Part shown: one piece after another, positions 17,773 to 27,856 of the stretch
How positions within the stretch are numbered: position 1 is the first letter of the stretch
Layout: every line of letters begins with the position of its first letter
Assembly (NCBI RefSeq): GCF_001894825.1
Contig: NZ_BCWY01000009.1
Location: forward strand, 37,677 to 101,676
Reading direction: 5' to 3'
Length of the DNA: 64,000 nucleotides
DNA from: Rhodococcus jostii NBRC 16295
GTDB taxonomy: Bacteria; Actinomycetota; Actinomycetes; Mycobacteriales; Mycobacteriaceae
Made by a program: the position numbers and the translations under genes
Notes under the pieces: generated by a model
What the model was told of the DNA's origin: nothing
Seen by the model: only the letters and a program-made list of their open reading frames with translations
Database searches by the model: none

Positions 17773-18888
17773 ATGAGTACAGACGACACCAGGGCCCACG
17801 ACGCGACCCGCATCCAAGGCCCCATCGACGCGACCCGCATCCAGAACCCCGTCGACGCGACCCGCATCCAAGGCCCCATCGACGCGACCCGCATCCAAGG
17901 CCCCGTCGACGCGACCCGCATCCCGCGCTACGCCGAGCCCAGCACGTTCGCCCGCCTCCCCCGCCTCGACGAGGTGTCCCGCGCCGACGTCACGGTGATG
18001 GGTGTCCCGTTCGACTCCGGTGTGAGCTACCGCCCCGGCGCCCGGTTCGGCCCGGGCCACATCCGCGCATCGTCGAAGCTCCTGCGTCCGTACAACCCGG
18101 CACTCGACGTGCACCCCTTCGCGGCGCAGCAGGTCGCCGACTTCGGCGACATCGGCGTCAACCCGTTCGACATCCAGGAAGCGCTGGCCACCGTCGACGG
18201 CGCCGTCACCGACCTCCGCAAGGACGGGTCGACCGTACTGACGCTCGGCGGCGACCACACCATCGCCCTCCCGATCCTGCGCTCGCTCGCCCGCGACCAC
18301 GGTCCGATCGCCGTCCTGCATTTCGACGCCCACCTCGACACGTGGGACACCTACTTCGGCGCCCCCTACACGCACGGCACCCCGTTCCGGCGGGCCAGCG
18401 AGGAGGGACTGATCGACCTCGAGCGTTCGCAGCACATCGGCATCCGTGGCCCGCTGTACAGCAAGAAGGACCTCGAGGACGACGCCGTCCTCGGCTTCCA
18501 GGTGATCCGCTCCGACGACTACGAGGTGGACGGCGTCGCGAGCATCGTCGAACGGATGCGCCGACGGCTCGACGGCGGTCCCGTCTACGTGTCCGTGGAC
18601 ATCGACGTCCTCGACCCGGCGCACGCCCCGGGCACCGGCACACCGGAGGCCGGCGGCATGACGTCCCGCGAGTTGCTGAACACGCTGCGCGGACTCGTCG
18701 GCCTCAACGTGGTCGGCGCCGACATCGTGGAGGTCGCGCCCGCATACGACCACGCCGAGATCACCGGAATCGCGGCCGCGCACGTCGCGTACGAGTTGCT
18801 GTCGGTCCTCGCGATCAACGCATCGACGGCGCCGGGACGGGCCGCACGCGGCGAGGCGCTCCGACAGGCGGCGTTCGTGACGAAGTGA
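17773..18888 (+). CDS. Ureohydrolase (agmatinase / guanidinobutyrase family)
   Basis: A 371-residue Mn-dependent ureohydrolase. Metal-binding motifs are GGDH (His162), DAHLD (185-189) and DIDVLDP (276-282), followed by [10 protein letters not shown]. It releases urea from a guanidino compound. With a monooxygenase and amidase of the DavB/DavA type next door, 4-guanidinobutyrate (giving GABA and urea) fits better than agmatine. The start ATG 17773 lies after the operator and promoter. Residues 10-50 are an odd tandem repeat of DATRIQGPI, absent from ordinary members of the family; the catalytic domain begins after it. Confidence 0.88.
   Translation: MSTDDTRAHDATRIQGPIDATRIQNPVDATRIQGPIDATRIQGPVDATRIPRYAEPSTFARLPRLDEVSRADVTVMGVPFDSGVSYRPGARFGPGHIRASSKLLRPYNPALDVHPFAAQQVADFGDIGVNPFDIQEALATVDGAVTDLRKDGSTVLTLGGDHTIALPILRSLARDHGPIAVLHFDAHLDTWDTYFGAPYTHGTPFRRASEEGLIDLERSQHIGIRGPLYSKKDLEDDAVLGFQVIRSDDYEVDGVASIVERMRRRLDGGPVYVSVDIDVLDPAHAPGTGTPEAGGMTSRELLNTLRGLVGLNVVGADIVEVAPAYDHAEITGIAAAHVAYELLSVLAINASTAPGRAARGEALRQAAFVTK
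17800..17922 (+). repeat. 27-bp in-frame tandem repeat in the ureohydrolase gene
   Basis: Four 27-bp units (17800-17826, 17827-17853, 17854-17880, 17881-17907) and a partial fifth encode [36 protein letters not shown] and DATRI. DNA identity between units is nearly complete, so copy number can change by slippage without breaking the frame. Confidence 0.95.
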
Positions 18889-18935
18889 TTTCCGTTGGCG
18901 CGTGCGGACGCTGAGAAGGCACTACCCTCGGGCGC

Positions 18936-19682
18936 ATGGCTACCGGGGTGAAGGTCCGAAGGTTCTCCAAGATCGCACCACTACTGCTCGCGGGGGCGCT
19001 CGCCGCCGCGTTGCCGGGGACTGCGGCCGCCGAACCCGTCCGAGGTCCGGACGTGGCCTCGTGGCAGCACCCGGGCGGGTCGCCGATCGACTGGTTCGCC
19101 GTCCGCAACGCCGGCCACGACTTCTCGATGGTCAAGGCCACCGAGGGGCTCAGCTACGTCAACCCGTTCTTCGTGCAGGACTGCCTCGCCATGCGCGTGG
19201 CCGGGGTCGCCCGCGGCGCGTACCACTACGCCGACCCGACGCAGTCGCCCGAGGCGCAGGCCGCCTTCTTCTCGACGGTGGTGCTGGGCATCAACGGTCC
19301 CGGCGACATGCCGCCCGTCCTCGACATGGAAGTGTCCAACGGATTGCCGCCCGCCGCCCTGATCGACTGGACGCACCGCTACCTGAACACGGTCCAATCG
19401 CTCACCGGCCGTCAGCCGATCATCTACACGTATCCGAACTTCTGGCGGACGGCGATGGCGAACACGAACGAGTTCGCCGGCTACCCGCTGTGGATCGCCG
19501 ACTACAACGGTCAGAACGTGCCCGGGCCGCTGCCCGGCGGCTGGAGCAACTGGACGTTCTGGCAATACACCAGCACCGGTCGCATCCCCGGAGTCAACGG
19601 CGACGTCGACCTCAACGTCTACAGCGGGGCGCAGGGCGACTTTGCGCGGTACTCCAACAGCGCGTCCCCGTTCGGCAGCTGA
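18936..19682 (+). CDS. Secreted GH25 lysozyme-like muramidase
   Basis: A 248-residue glycoside hydrolase family 25 protein. A Sec signal peptide covers about residues 1-32, ending in TAAAEP. The mature enzyme begins GPDVASWQHP and has the catalytic DxE in PVLDMEV near residue 130, with further GH25 features in YPLWIADYN and WTFWQYTS. It should cleave the N-acetylmuramic acid linkage in peptidoglycan outside the membrane. It is single, with no holin or phage gene nearby, so a cell-wall remodelling role is more likely than a prophage one. Confidence 0.9.
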   Translation: MATGVKVRRFSKIAPLLLAGALAAALPGTAAAEPVRGPDVASWQHPGGSPIDWFAVRNAGHDFSMVKATEGLSYVNPFFVQDCLAMRVAGVARGAYHYADPTQSPEAQAAFFSTVVLGINGPGDMPPVLDMEVSNGLPPAALIDWTHRYLNTVQSLTGRQPIIYTYPNFWRTAMANTNEFAGYPLWIADYNGQNVPGPLPGGWSNWTFWQYTSTGRIPGVNGDVDLNVYSGAQGDFARYSNSASPFGS

Positions 19683-19760
19683 ACCCGCCGACGGCGCCGA
19701 AATTCGGGCCGAATCCTGCCTCCCGGCGGCCACTCCAGGCGAATAAGCTGGGGCTGCGAC

Positions 19761-19814
19761 ATTAATTTTCGCAAAGTCTGGGTTCAGTCCAGAAAAGTAA
19801 GTCATAGTGTGTGA
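19761..19814 (+). promoter_or_regulatory. AT-rich furA promoter region
   Basis: The stretch between the lysozyme gene and furA contains an AT-rich segment (ATTAATTTTCGC) and AGAAAAGTAAGTCATAG directly before the GTG start. In mycobacteria FurA binds an AT-rich site just upstream of its own gene, so autoregulation is likely here. Exact boxes cannot be fixed by eye. Confidence 0.45.
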
Positions 19815-20258
19815 GTGCCGTCGATGCCGGATTACGCAGAGCAGCTGCGTGGTGCTGAACTTCGCGTGACCCGCCCCCGGGTCGCGGTGCTGGAGGCGGT
19901 GCACACACGTCCGCACGCCGATACGGAGACGATTTTCGGAGCAGTACGCACGGTCCTGGACGGGGTGTCCCGGCAGGCCGTGTACGACGTGCTGCACGCC
20001 GTGACCGCCGCCGGGTTGGTGCGGCGGATCCAGCCACCCGGCTCCGTTGCCCGCTACGAGTCGCGGGTCGGCGACAACCACCACCACGTCATCTGCCGGT
20101 CCTGCGGGGCCATTGCAGACGTCGACTGCGCCGTCGGCGAGGCGCCCTGCCTGACACCGTCCGACGACAGCGGCTTCCTCGTCGACGAGGCCGAGGTCGT
20201 CTACTGGGGCCTGTGCCCCGACTGCTCGACATCCCAGACTTCCCGATCGAATCCATGA
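19815..20258 (+). CDS. furA: FurA-type redox/iron regulator
   Basis: A 147-residue Fur-family repressor, nearly the same as mycobacterial FurA in its core: RVTRPRVAVLEAV, HADTETIF, VSRQAVYDVLHA, RYESRVGDNHHHVICRSCG and LCPDCS. It has the HHH metal-site run and CxxC pairs expected for metal binding. GTG 19815 sets the N terminus (PSMPDYAEQL). It lies 36 nt upstream of katG, and as in mycobacteria it should repress furA-katG until oxidation by peroxide. Confidence 0.94.
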   Translation: MPSMPDYAEQLRGAELRVTRPRVAVLEAVHTRPHADTETIFGAVRTVLDGVSRQAVYDVLHAVTAAGLVRRIQPPGSVARYESRVGDNHHHVICRSCGAIADVDCAVGEAPCLTPSDDSGFLVDEAEVVYWGLCPDCSTSQTSRSNP

Positions 20259-22523
<2,265 letters not shown>

Positions 22524-22536
22524 TCGTTCACACCAC

Positions 22537-22569
22537 GGCACCCCGCGAGTTCGGCACTCGCGGGGTGCC
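22537..22569. terminator. Bidirectional terminator after katG
   Basis: A perfect 14-bp stem GGCACCCCGCGAGT with a 5-nt loop lies between katG and the convergent MFS gene. Confidence 0.85.
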
Positions 22570-22583
22570 CTGCTGTGGGTCGG

Positions 22584-23759
22584 TCACGTGCGGGTGAGGT
22601 GCCGATCCTTCGCCTTCCGTCCGACCGCCACGGACACCAGCATGAGCAGCGCCGCCCCGACGAAGCAGGTGGCGAATCCGAGGTGTGGTGCGAGGACGGA
22701 GATGACGAACGGGACGGCGAAGCCGATGTAGATCAGGCAGTAGAACACGGCCACTGTCTGCGCGAGTTCGTCTGCCGGAGCCAGCTTTTCGATGGACGCG
22801 AGCCCCGAACCCAGCAGGATGCCGTAGCAGGACCCGAGGAGGAAGGCTGCGACGACGATCGCGGCGACGGACAGCGCGCCGTCCGTGTACGCGACCACGG
22901 TCGCGGCGCCGAACCCCAGCACGCCGAGGGTGACGCCGACCCGGATCCCGGCGGCGTCACCCCGCTGCGACCACCGTGTGGCCCACGGCTGAATCACGGC
23001 GCCGGTGAGCAGGGTCAGTGCCGCCACGAGTCCGGTGAACGCCACCGACGTGGAGCGCAGTGACTCGGACACCAGCGGCGGGAGGGTCGCGAACGATACC
23101 GTCGCGACGCCGAACACCCATGGCGTCCACGGCGCGATGCCCCACCGGAACTGCGGGGTCGACAGCGCCGACAGGGGTTTCGCGGTGCCGCTGGTGACAC
23201 GGTCCCGCGCATCGGGTACCGACCACACCAGCGCCAGGGCGCCGACCATCAACACGATGTGCACCAGGTAGGGGAGCAGTTCGGGGACGGGGAGCCACTG
23301 CGCGATCACCCCGGCGAACAGGGCTCCGCACCCGAATCCCGCGGACAACGACACGGCGGCGCGGCGCGCACCCGCCCCGGCAGGCGCGGCGGAGCTGAGT
23401 TCCTTCATCCAGGCGGTACCGGCGCCGAACGCCATGCCGGAGGCGAGTCCGGCCAGCACCCGCCCCAGGTAGAGCAGGTCGGGGACGGCGGCGCCGGCGA
23501 TGAGCACGAGCGACGAGACGATGCCGACGGGGATCATGGGCAGGATCACCGCTCGCCGGCCGAACCGGTCGGACACGCGCCCGAAGTACAGCAGGGCCGG
23601 GATCAACCCGACGACGTACGACGCCAGCATCGCGGTGAACGAGCCGCTTCCGAGACCGAGATGCTCGCGGTAGACGAGCTGCATCGGGGCGAACTGGTTG
23701 GCACCCCAGCTGACCGCGAACATCGCGGCGGCAAGGCGGACCCACGGCGAGAGCATCAC
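22584..23759 (-). CDS. MFS transporter
   Basis: A 391-residue major facilitator with about 12 membrane helices. The loop-2 motif GRVSDRFGRRAV is present near residue 60. Length and the alanine-rich helices suggest a drug or metabolite exporter of the DHA1-like type, but no substrate can be named. Start may be GTG 23759 or ATG 23756; GGGAGG precedes both. It converges on katG and diverges from the amidase gene, with 138 bp between them. Confidence 0.85.
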   Translation of the reverse strand: MMLSPWVRLAAAMFAVSWGANQFAPMQLVYREHLGLGSGSFTAMLASYVVGLIPALLYFGRVSDRFGRRAVILPMIPVGIVSSLVLIAGAAVPDLLYLGRVLAGLASGMAFGAGTAWMKELSSAAPAGAGARRAAVSLSAGFGCGALFAGVIAQWLPVPELLPYLVHIVLMVGALALVWSVPDARDRVTSGTAKPLSALSTPQFRWGIAPWTPWVFGVATVSFATLPPLVSESLRSTSVAFTGLVAALTLLTGAVIQPWATRWSQRGDAAGIRVGVTLGVLGFGAATVVAYTDGALSVAAIVVAAFLLGSCYGILLGSGLASIEKLAPADELAQTVAVFYCLIYIGFAVPFVISVLAPHLGFATCFVGAALLMLVSVAVGRKAKDRHLTRT

Positions 23760-23897
23760 CCGATCCTCCCAGAGCCCGGCACGCGGCGAAGTATCAACTC
23801 TTCACAGCTCGGGGCACTCATTCCTGTGCAGACTGGCCGTGTGCGGCGGGTTCGGGGACCTTTAGCGTCGACCCCGGGCACGAGCCGAGGAGGATAT

Positions 23898-25259
23898 GTG
23901 TGGGGTAACGACGGCAGCTGGGTCGGCGTGGACGCGCACGCGATCGCCCGGGCGGTGAGGAGCCGCGAGGTCTCGGCGAGTCAGGTTCTGGACGAGCATC
24001 TCGCGCACATCAAGGCCCGGAACCCGGAGCTGAACGCCGTCGTCACCGTCGCCGAGGACCAGGCGATCCGGGCCGCCGACGACCTCGACAGCCGGATCGG
24101 CCGGGGTGAGGACGTCGGTCCGCTGGCCGGGGTCCCGTTCACGGTGAAGGACCTGATCGCGACCGCGGGTGTTCGGACGACGGCGGGATCACGCGTGCTC
24201 GAGCGCAACGTGCCGCGGGTCGACGCTCCCGCGGTGGCCGCGATGAGGGCGGCAGGCGCGGTTCTCGTCGGGAAGACGAACACCCCCGAGTTCGGGGCGA
24301 GCGGCCTGACGCACAACGACCTCTTCGGGTACACGGTGAACCCCCTCCGACCCGACGGTGTTCTCCGCTCACCCGGGGGGTCGAGCGGCGGCGAGGCGGC
24401 GGCGATCGCGTCCGGGATGAGTGTGGTCGGTCTCGGCACCGACTTCGGCGGATCGGTGCGCTGGCCCGCCCACTGCACGGGGCTGCGCTCGGTGCGCCCG
24501 ACGATCGGCCGGGTGGACCCCGACGGACAGTATCCCGGCGTCCCGTCGGGCGACCATCTGCTGACCAATCCCGCGACCATGCACGGCACGCTGCAGACGA
24601 TCGGCCCGATGGCGCGAACCCTGCAGGACGCGGCGCTGGTGCTGCGGGTGCTCTCGTCCCCCCGGTGCCCGTGGACGGATCCGGAGTCGGTGGACCTCTC
24701 ACGCCTCGACATCACGTGGGCGCCCGGTGAGGGCACCGTGCCCGTAGGCGGGGAGATCGCCGCGGCCGTTGCCGGTGTCGTGGGAAGGCTCGGTGCCCGC
24801 CCGTACGAGGGCGGGGCGCTGGCGGAGGGGAACGCACTGTTCGGCACGCTGCGTTCGGTCGAAACCCACACCGACATCAAGGAACTCGGCACCGACTTCG
24901 GGACGAACATCGCCACCATGCTCGCCGATGTGCGGGACGTGGACCGGCGTCTCGTCGAGCGACTGTGGGCGCAGCGGTCGGAACTGGTGCATCGGCTGCT
25001 CGGGGAGATGGGCGACGTTCTCGTGCTGCCGGTCGCCTCCATTCCGGCGCCGCCGCTGGGCGAGGACGTGTTCGATGTCGACGGGCACTCGCTGACGTGG
25101 GCTCAGGCGCTGGCGAGTTGCCGCGCGATCAGTGTGACGGGTCTGCCGTCGGTCGTCGTTCCGGTGGGAAACACGAAGTCCGGGTTGCCGATCGGCGTGC
25201 AGATCGTCGCGCGGCCGTGGTGCGAGCACGTCGCGCTGGCCGTGGCCGCCCGGTTGTGA
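23898..25259 (+). CDS. Amidase-signature family hydrolase
   Basis: A 453-residue amidase with the Ser-cisSer-Lys triad Lys84, Ser162 and Ser186 (spacing of 24 between the serines as in the family) and the glycine-serine loop GGSSGGEAA. It hydrolyses an amide or urea-type bond of unknown identity. GTG 23898 is supported by GGAGGA just upstream. It lies next to the molybdenum-hydroxylase/HyuAB island and could act late in that pathway; ureidomalonase-type activity is one guess. Convergent with the CoA-transferase gene, 21 nt apart. Confidence 0.86.
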   Translation: MWGNDGSWVGVDAHAIARAVRSREVSASQVLDEHLAHIKARNPELNAVVTVAEDQAIRAADDLDSRIGRGEDVGPLAGVPFTVKDLIATAGVRTTAGSRVLERNVPRVDAPAVAAMRAAGAVLVGKTNTPEFGASGLTHNDLFGYTVNPLRPDGVLRSPGGSSGGEAAAIASGMSVVGLGTDFGGSVRWPAHCTGLRSVRPTIGRVDPDGQYPGVPSGDHLLTNPATMHGTLQTIGPMARTLQDAALVLRVLSSPRCPWTDPESVDLSRLDITWAPGEGTVPVGGEIAAAVAGVVGRLGARPYEGGALAEGNALFGTLRSVETHTDIKELGTDFGTNIATMLADVRDVDRRLVERLWAQRSELVHRLLGEMGDVLVLPVASIPAPPLGEDVFDVDGHSLTWAQALASCRAISVTGLPSVVVPVGNTKSGLPIGVQIVARPWCEHVALAVAARL

Positions 25260-25280
25260 GCGACCACGGCCGACGCGGTG

Positions 25281-26468
25281 TCAGATCACCCGGTCCCGCC
25301 GGAGACCCTGGATGTCTTCTTCGCTCAACCCGAATTCGCCCAGCACCTCGGCCGTGTCCTGCCCCAGCACCATGGGCGGCGCATTCCGGATCGGCAGGGT
25401 TTCCTCGTCCACCCAGAACGGACCCCGCACCAGCGGCACCTCACCGCCGTCCGGGGTGGTCACGGGTTGCACCATCTTCAGTGCCTGCACTTGCGGGTCG
25501 GCGAACGCCTGATCGATCGTGTGGACGGGACCGCACGGAATGCCCGCGGCGCGAATGAGCCGCACCCAGTCGGCCGCCGGGCGCGCGGACAGCAGTTCGA
25601 GAAGTTCCTTGGTGAGCCGGTCGCGGTGCGCGAGTCGTGACTGGCCGGTGCGGTATTCGGGCCGGACGGCGAGGTCGGGATCCCCGAGAACGTCGCACAG
25701 CGACACCCAGTGCCGGTCCGAGCCGGTGGCGATGATGATGGGGAAATCGGCGGTGTCGAACGTGCCGTACGGGGTGATCGTGGGGTGCGTGTTTCCGTTC
25801 GGTTCCGCGACGCGTCCGGTGCTCAGGTAGTCCTGCGCCTGGAACGACATGATCGACAGCGCCGATTCGAGCAGGGATGTCTGCACGTGATGGCCGGCGC
25901 CGTCGCGTCCGCGGGCCACGAGCGCGGCCGTGATGCCCAGTGCCGCATAGATACCGGATACGGTGTCGATGATCGGGATGCCGACGCGCATCGGCGTGTT
26001 GTCGCCGGCTCCGGTCACCGACATCAGTCCCGACATGCCTTGCGCCACCTGATCGAGCCCGGGCGAGAACTGTTCCGGGCCGGTGGGGCCGAAACCGCTG
26101 ACGCTCATGACGATCACGCCCGGATTGTCCTCGGCGAGCGATTCCTGGTCGAGTCCCATGTCGGAGAGCACGCCGGGACGGAAGTTCTCCACGATGACAT
26201 CGACGTCAACGGCCATGCGGCGCAGCAGTGTCCGGCCCTGCTCGCTGCGCATGTCGAGCGCCACCGAGCGCTTGCCGCGGTTGACGGAGGCGAAGTAGAG
26301 GCTGTCGCTGCCGTCGAACGGCGGCCACTGCCGGGAACTGTCGCCACCGGAACGGGTCTCGACCTTGATGACGTCGGCGCCGAAGTCGGACAGCAGCGCC
26401 GTGCACAGCGGTCCGGCGAGGGCCCGCGAGAGGTCGAGGACCCGGATCCCGCTGAGCAACTGATTCAT
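25281..26468 (-). CDS. CaiB/BaiF family III CoA-transferase
   Basis: A 395-residue CoA-transferase. The start has GIRVLDLSRALAGP, and the catalytic aspartate is predicted as Asp168 in GIPIIDTVSG. It should move CoA between two carboxylic acids, so it would activate an acid made by the neighbouring catabolic genes. It diverges from xdhC, with a CATTGT-type inverted motif in the 177-bp gap. Substrate is unknown. Confidence 0.88.
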   Translation of the reverse strand: MNQLLSGIRVLDLSRALAGPLCTALLSDFGADVIKVETRSGGDSSRQWPPFDGSDSLYFASVNRGKRSVALDMRSEQGRTLLRRMAVDVDVIVENFRPGVLSDMGLDQESLAEDNPGVIVMSVSGFGPTGPEQFSPGLDQVAQGMSGLMSVTGAGDNTPMRVGIPIIDTVSGIYAALGITAALVARGRDGAGHHVQTSLLESALSIMSFQAQDYLSTGRVAEPNGNTHPTITPYGTFDTADFPIIIATGSDRHWVSLCDVLGDPDLAVRPEYRTGQSRLAHRDRLTKELLELLSARPAADWVRLIRAAGIPCGPVHTIDQAFADPQVQALKMVQPVTTPDGGEVPLVRGPFWVDEETLPIRNAPPMVLGQDTAEVLGEFGLSEEDIQGLRRDRVI

Positions 26469-26542
26469 GGTGGATCCTCGGTTCTCTGTGAAGGAAGGGG
26501 ACCGTCCGAGAATTGCGGACTCGCCGATCGATGGCGATGGCG

Positions 26543-26587
26543 ACAATGCACAAGCGGCCGCTGGGGATTTCGGCGCATTGTGTGCCG
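26543..26587. promoter_or_regulatory. Candidate PucR operator between the CoA-transferase gene and xdhC
   Basis: ACAATGC (26543-26549) and GCATTGT (26575-26581) form a perfect inverted repeat with centres 32 bp apart, about three helical turns. The right arm extends to CATTGTGTGCCG (26576-26587), which fits the CATTGTNTGMCG direct repeats before pucR. Confidence 0.5.
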
Positions 26588-26645
26588 CGACGGCCGGTCG
26601 CCGCCGGTTAGCGTGAGTTACCGAAAACCCGAGGAGGACGAGACG

Positions 26646-27749
26646 ATGCGCGACATCCTGACGGGCCTGGAATCGTGGTTCCACCGTGGCGAGAACTTCG
26701 CCCTCGCCACGGTGGTGCGTACCTGGAAGTCGTCCCCACGGGCCCCGGGCGCGGCGATGGCGGTGTCGGAGTCCGGTGAGGTGCTCGGAAGCGTGTCCGG
26801 TGGATGCGTCGAGAGCGCGCTGTACGAGACGGCGCGGGACGTGCTCGCCGACGGACGCAGCCGCACCGAAGTGTTCTGTGTGGCGGACGACGATGCCATC
26901 GGTGTCGGGTTGACGTGCGGCGGCACCATCGAGGTGTTCGTGCAGCGCATCGGGCCGACGGACTTTCCGGACTTCGCGCAGGTGGCGGGCCGCATCCGCG
27001 GGGGTGAGTCGATTGCGGTGGTGACGGAGACGGGCGACGGCGTCCGGACCCGGCGCTGCGTGATCGCCGAAGGCGGACCAGTCGGCGAACTCGACCTGCC
27101 CGAAACCGATGTGGAGAGCGTCCGCCGTCGCCTCGACGCCGGTGAGTCGGTCGTCTATCAGCTGCAGTCCGAGATGGTGTGCATGGTCGAGATCTTCGCG
27201 CCGCCACCGCGGATGTACATCTTCGGGGCCATCGACTTCGCCGCGGCCATGTGCACGCTGGGGGCGTTCGCCGGCTACCACGTCACCGTGATCGACGCCC
27301 GCGCAGTCTTCGCGACCCGCGCCCGCTTTCCGGACGCCGACGACGTCGTCGTGATGTGGCCGCACCGGTTCCTCGAGACCGCACCGGTCGACCGCCGGAC
27401 CGTCCTCGCCGTCCTCACCCACGACGAGAAATTCGATATCCCGCTGCTGTTGCTCGCCCTGCGGTCGGACGCGGCGTACATCGGCGCGATGGGCAGCCGG
27501 GCCACCCACGAACGCCGGGTCGCGCTGCTGCGGGACCAGGGAACGACCGCCGAGGAATTGGCGCGGCTGCATTCACCGATCGGCCTCGACCTGGGCGCCC
27601 GCACCCCCGAGGAGACGGCGGTGTCGATCCTGGCCGAGATGATGAAAACGACCCGGGGCACGTCGGGGCTCGAACTCCAGCAGCTGACCGGTCCGATTCA
27701 CCGCGATGCGCCCGCCGGCACCGGCAGGCCGGCCGAGTGCACCCTGTGA
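26646..27749 (+). CDS. xdhC: XdhC-family molybdenum-cofactor chaperone
   Basis: A 367-residue XdhC/CoxF-type protein. The N-terminal XdhC domain has SSPRAPGAAM and SGGCVESALY, and the C-terminal Rossmann-like domain has AYIGAMGSRATHERR. Such proteins hold and sulfurate the molybdenum cofactor and insert it into xanthine-dehydrogenase-type enzymes, so it should serve the hydroxylase at 31226-35282. ATG 26646 follows GAGGAGGA. The glycine-rich Rossmann motif is altered (MYIFGAIDFAAA in place of GxGxxxxP), which may reduce nucleotide binding. Confidence 0.9.
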   Translation: MRDILTGLESWFHRGENFALATVVRTWKSSPRAPGAAMAVSESGEVLGSVSGGCVESALYETARDVLADGRSRTEVFCVADDDAIGVGLTCGGTIEVFVQRIGPTDFPDFAQVAGRIRGGESIAVVTETGDGVRTRRCVIAEGGPVGELDLPETDVESVRRRLDAGESVVYQLQSEMVCMVEIFAPPPRMYIFGAIDFAAAMCTLGAFAGYHVTVIDARAVFATRARFPDADDVVVMWPHRFLETAPVDRRTVLAVLTHDEKFDIPLLLLALRSDAAYIGAMGSRATHERRVALLRDQGTTAEELARLHSPIGLDLGARTPEETAVSILAEMMKTTRGTSGLELQQLTGPIHRDAPAGTGRPAECTL

Positions 27750-27750
27750 T

Positions 27751-27802
27751 CATTGTCTGACGTGGTCATTGTTTGACGGCTATTCGGGTGGGGACTTATG
27801 GT
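27751..27802 (+). promoter_or_regulatory. pucR promoter with a direct-repeat operator
   Basis: CATTGTCTGACG (27751-27762) and CATTGTTTGACG (27767-27778) are direct repeats 16 bp apart. The second overlaps a TTGACG -35 box (27773-27778) that is followed, after 18 bp, by TATGGT (27797-27802). This points to autoregulation and puts the coding start downstream, at 27857. Confidence 0.55.
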
Positions 27803-27856
27803 CACACTTTCGCGCCGTCCGGGGCGAGTGTCGGATCAGGTGAGCAGGGTGTTGCA

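Noticed and set aside
17800..17922. Possible CRISPR array
   Set aside because: The 27-bp units are directly adjacent, in frame and translated; no spacers.
18936..19682. Lysozyme as remnant of a prophage
   Set aside because: It has a Sec signal peptide and stands alone beside furA-katG with no holin, integrase or tail gene.
27773..27856. Upstream TTG start for the PucR regulator
   Set aside because: This segment holds the probable -35 and -10 boxes, so GTG 27857 is preferred.
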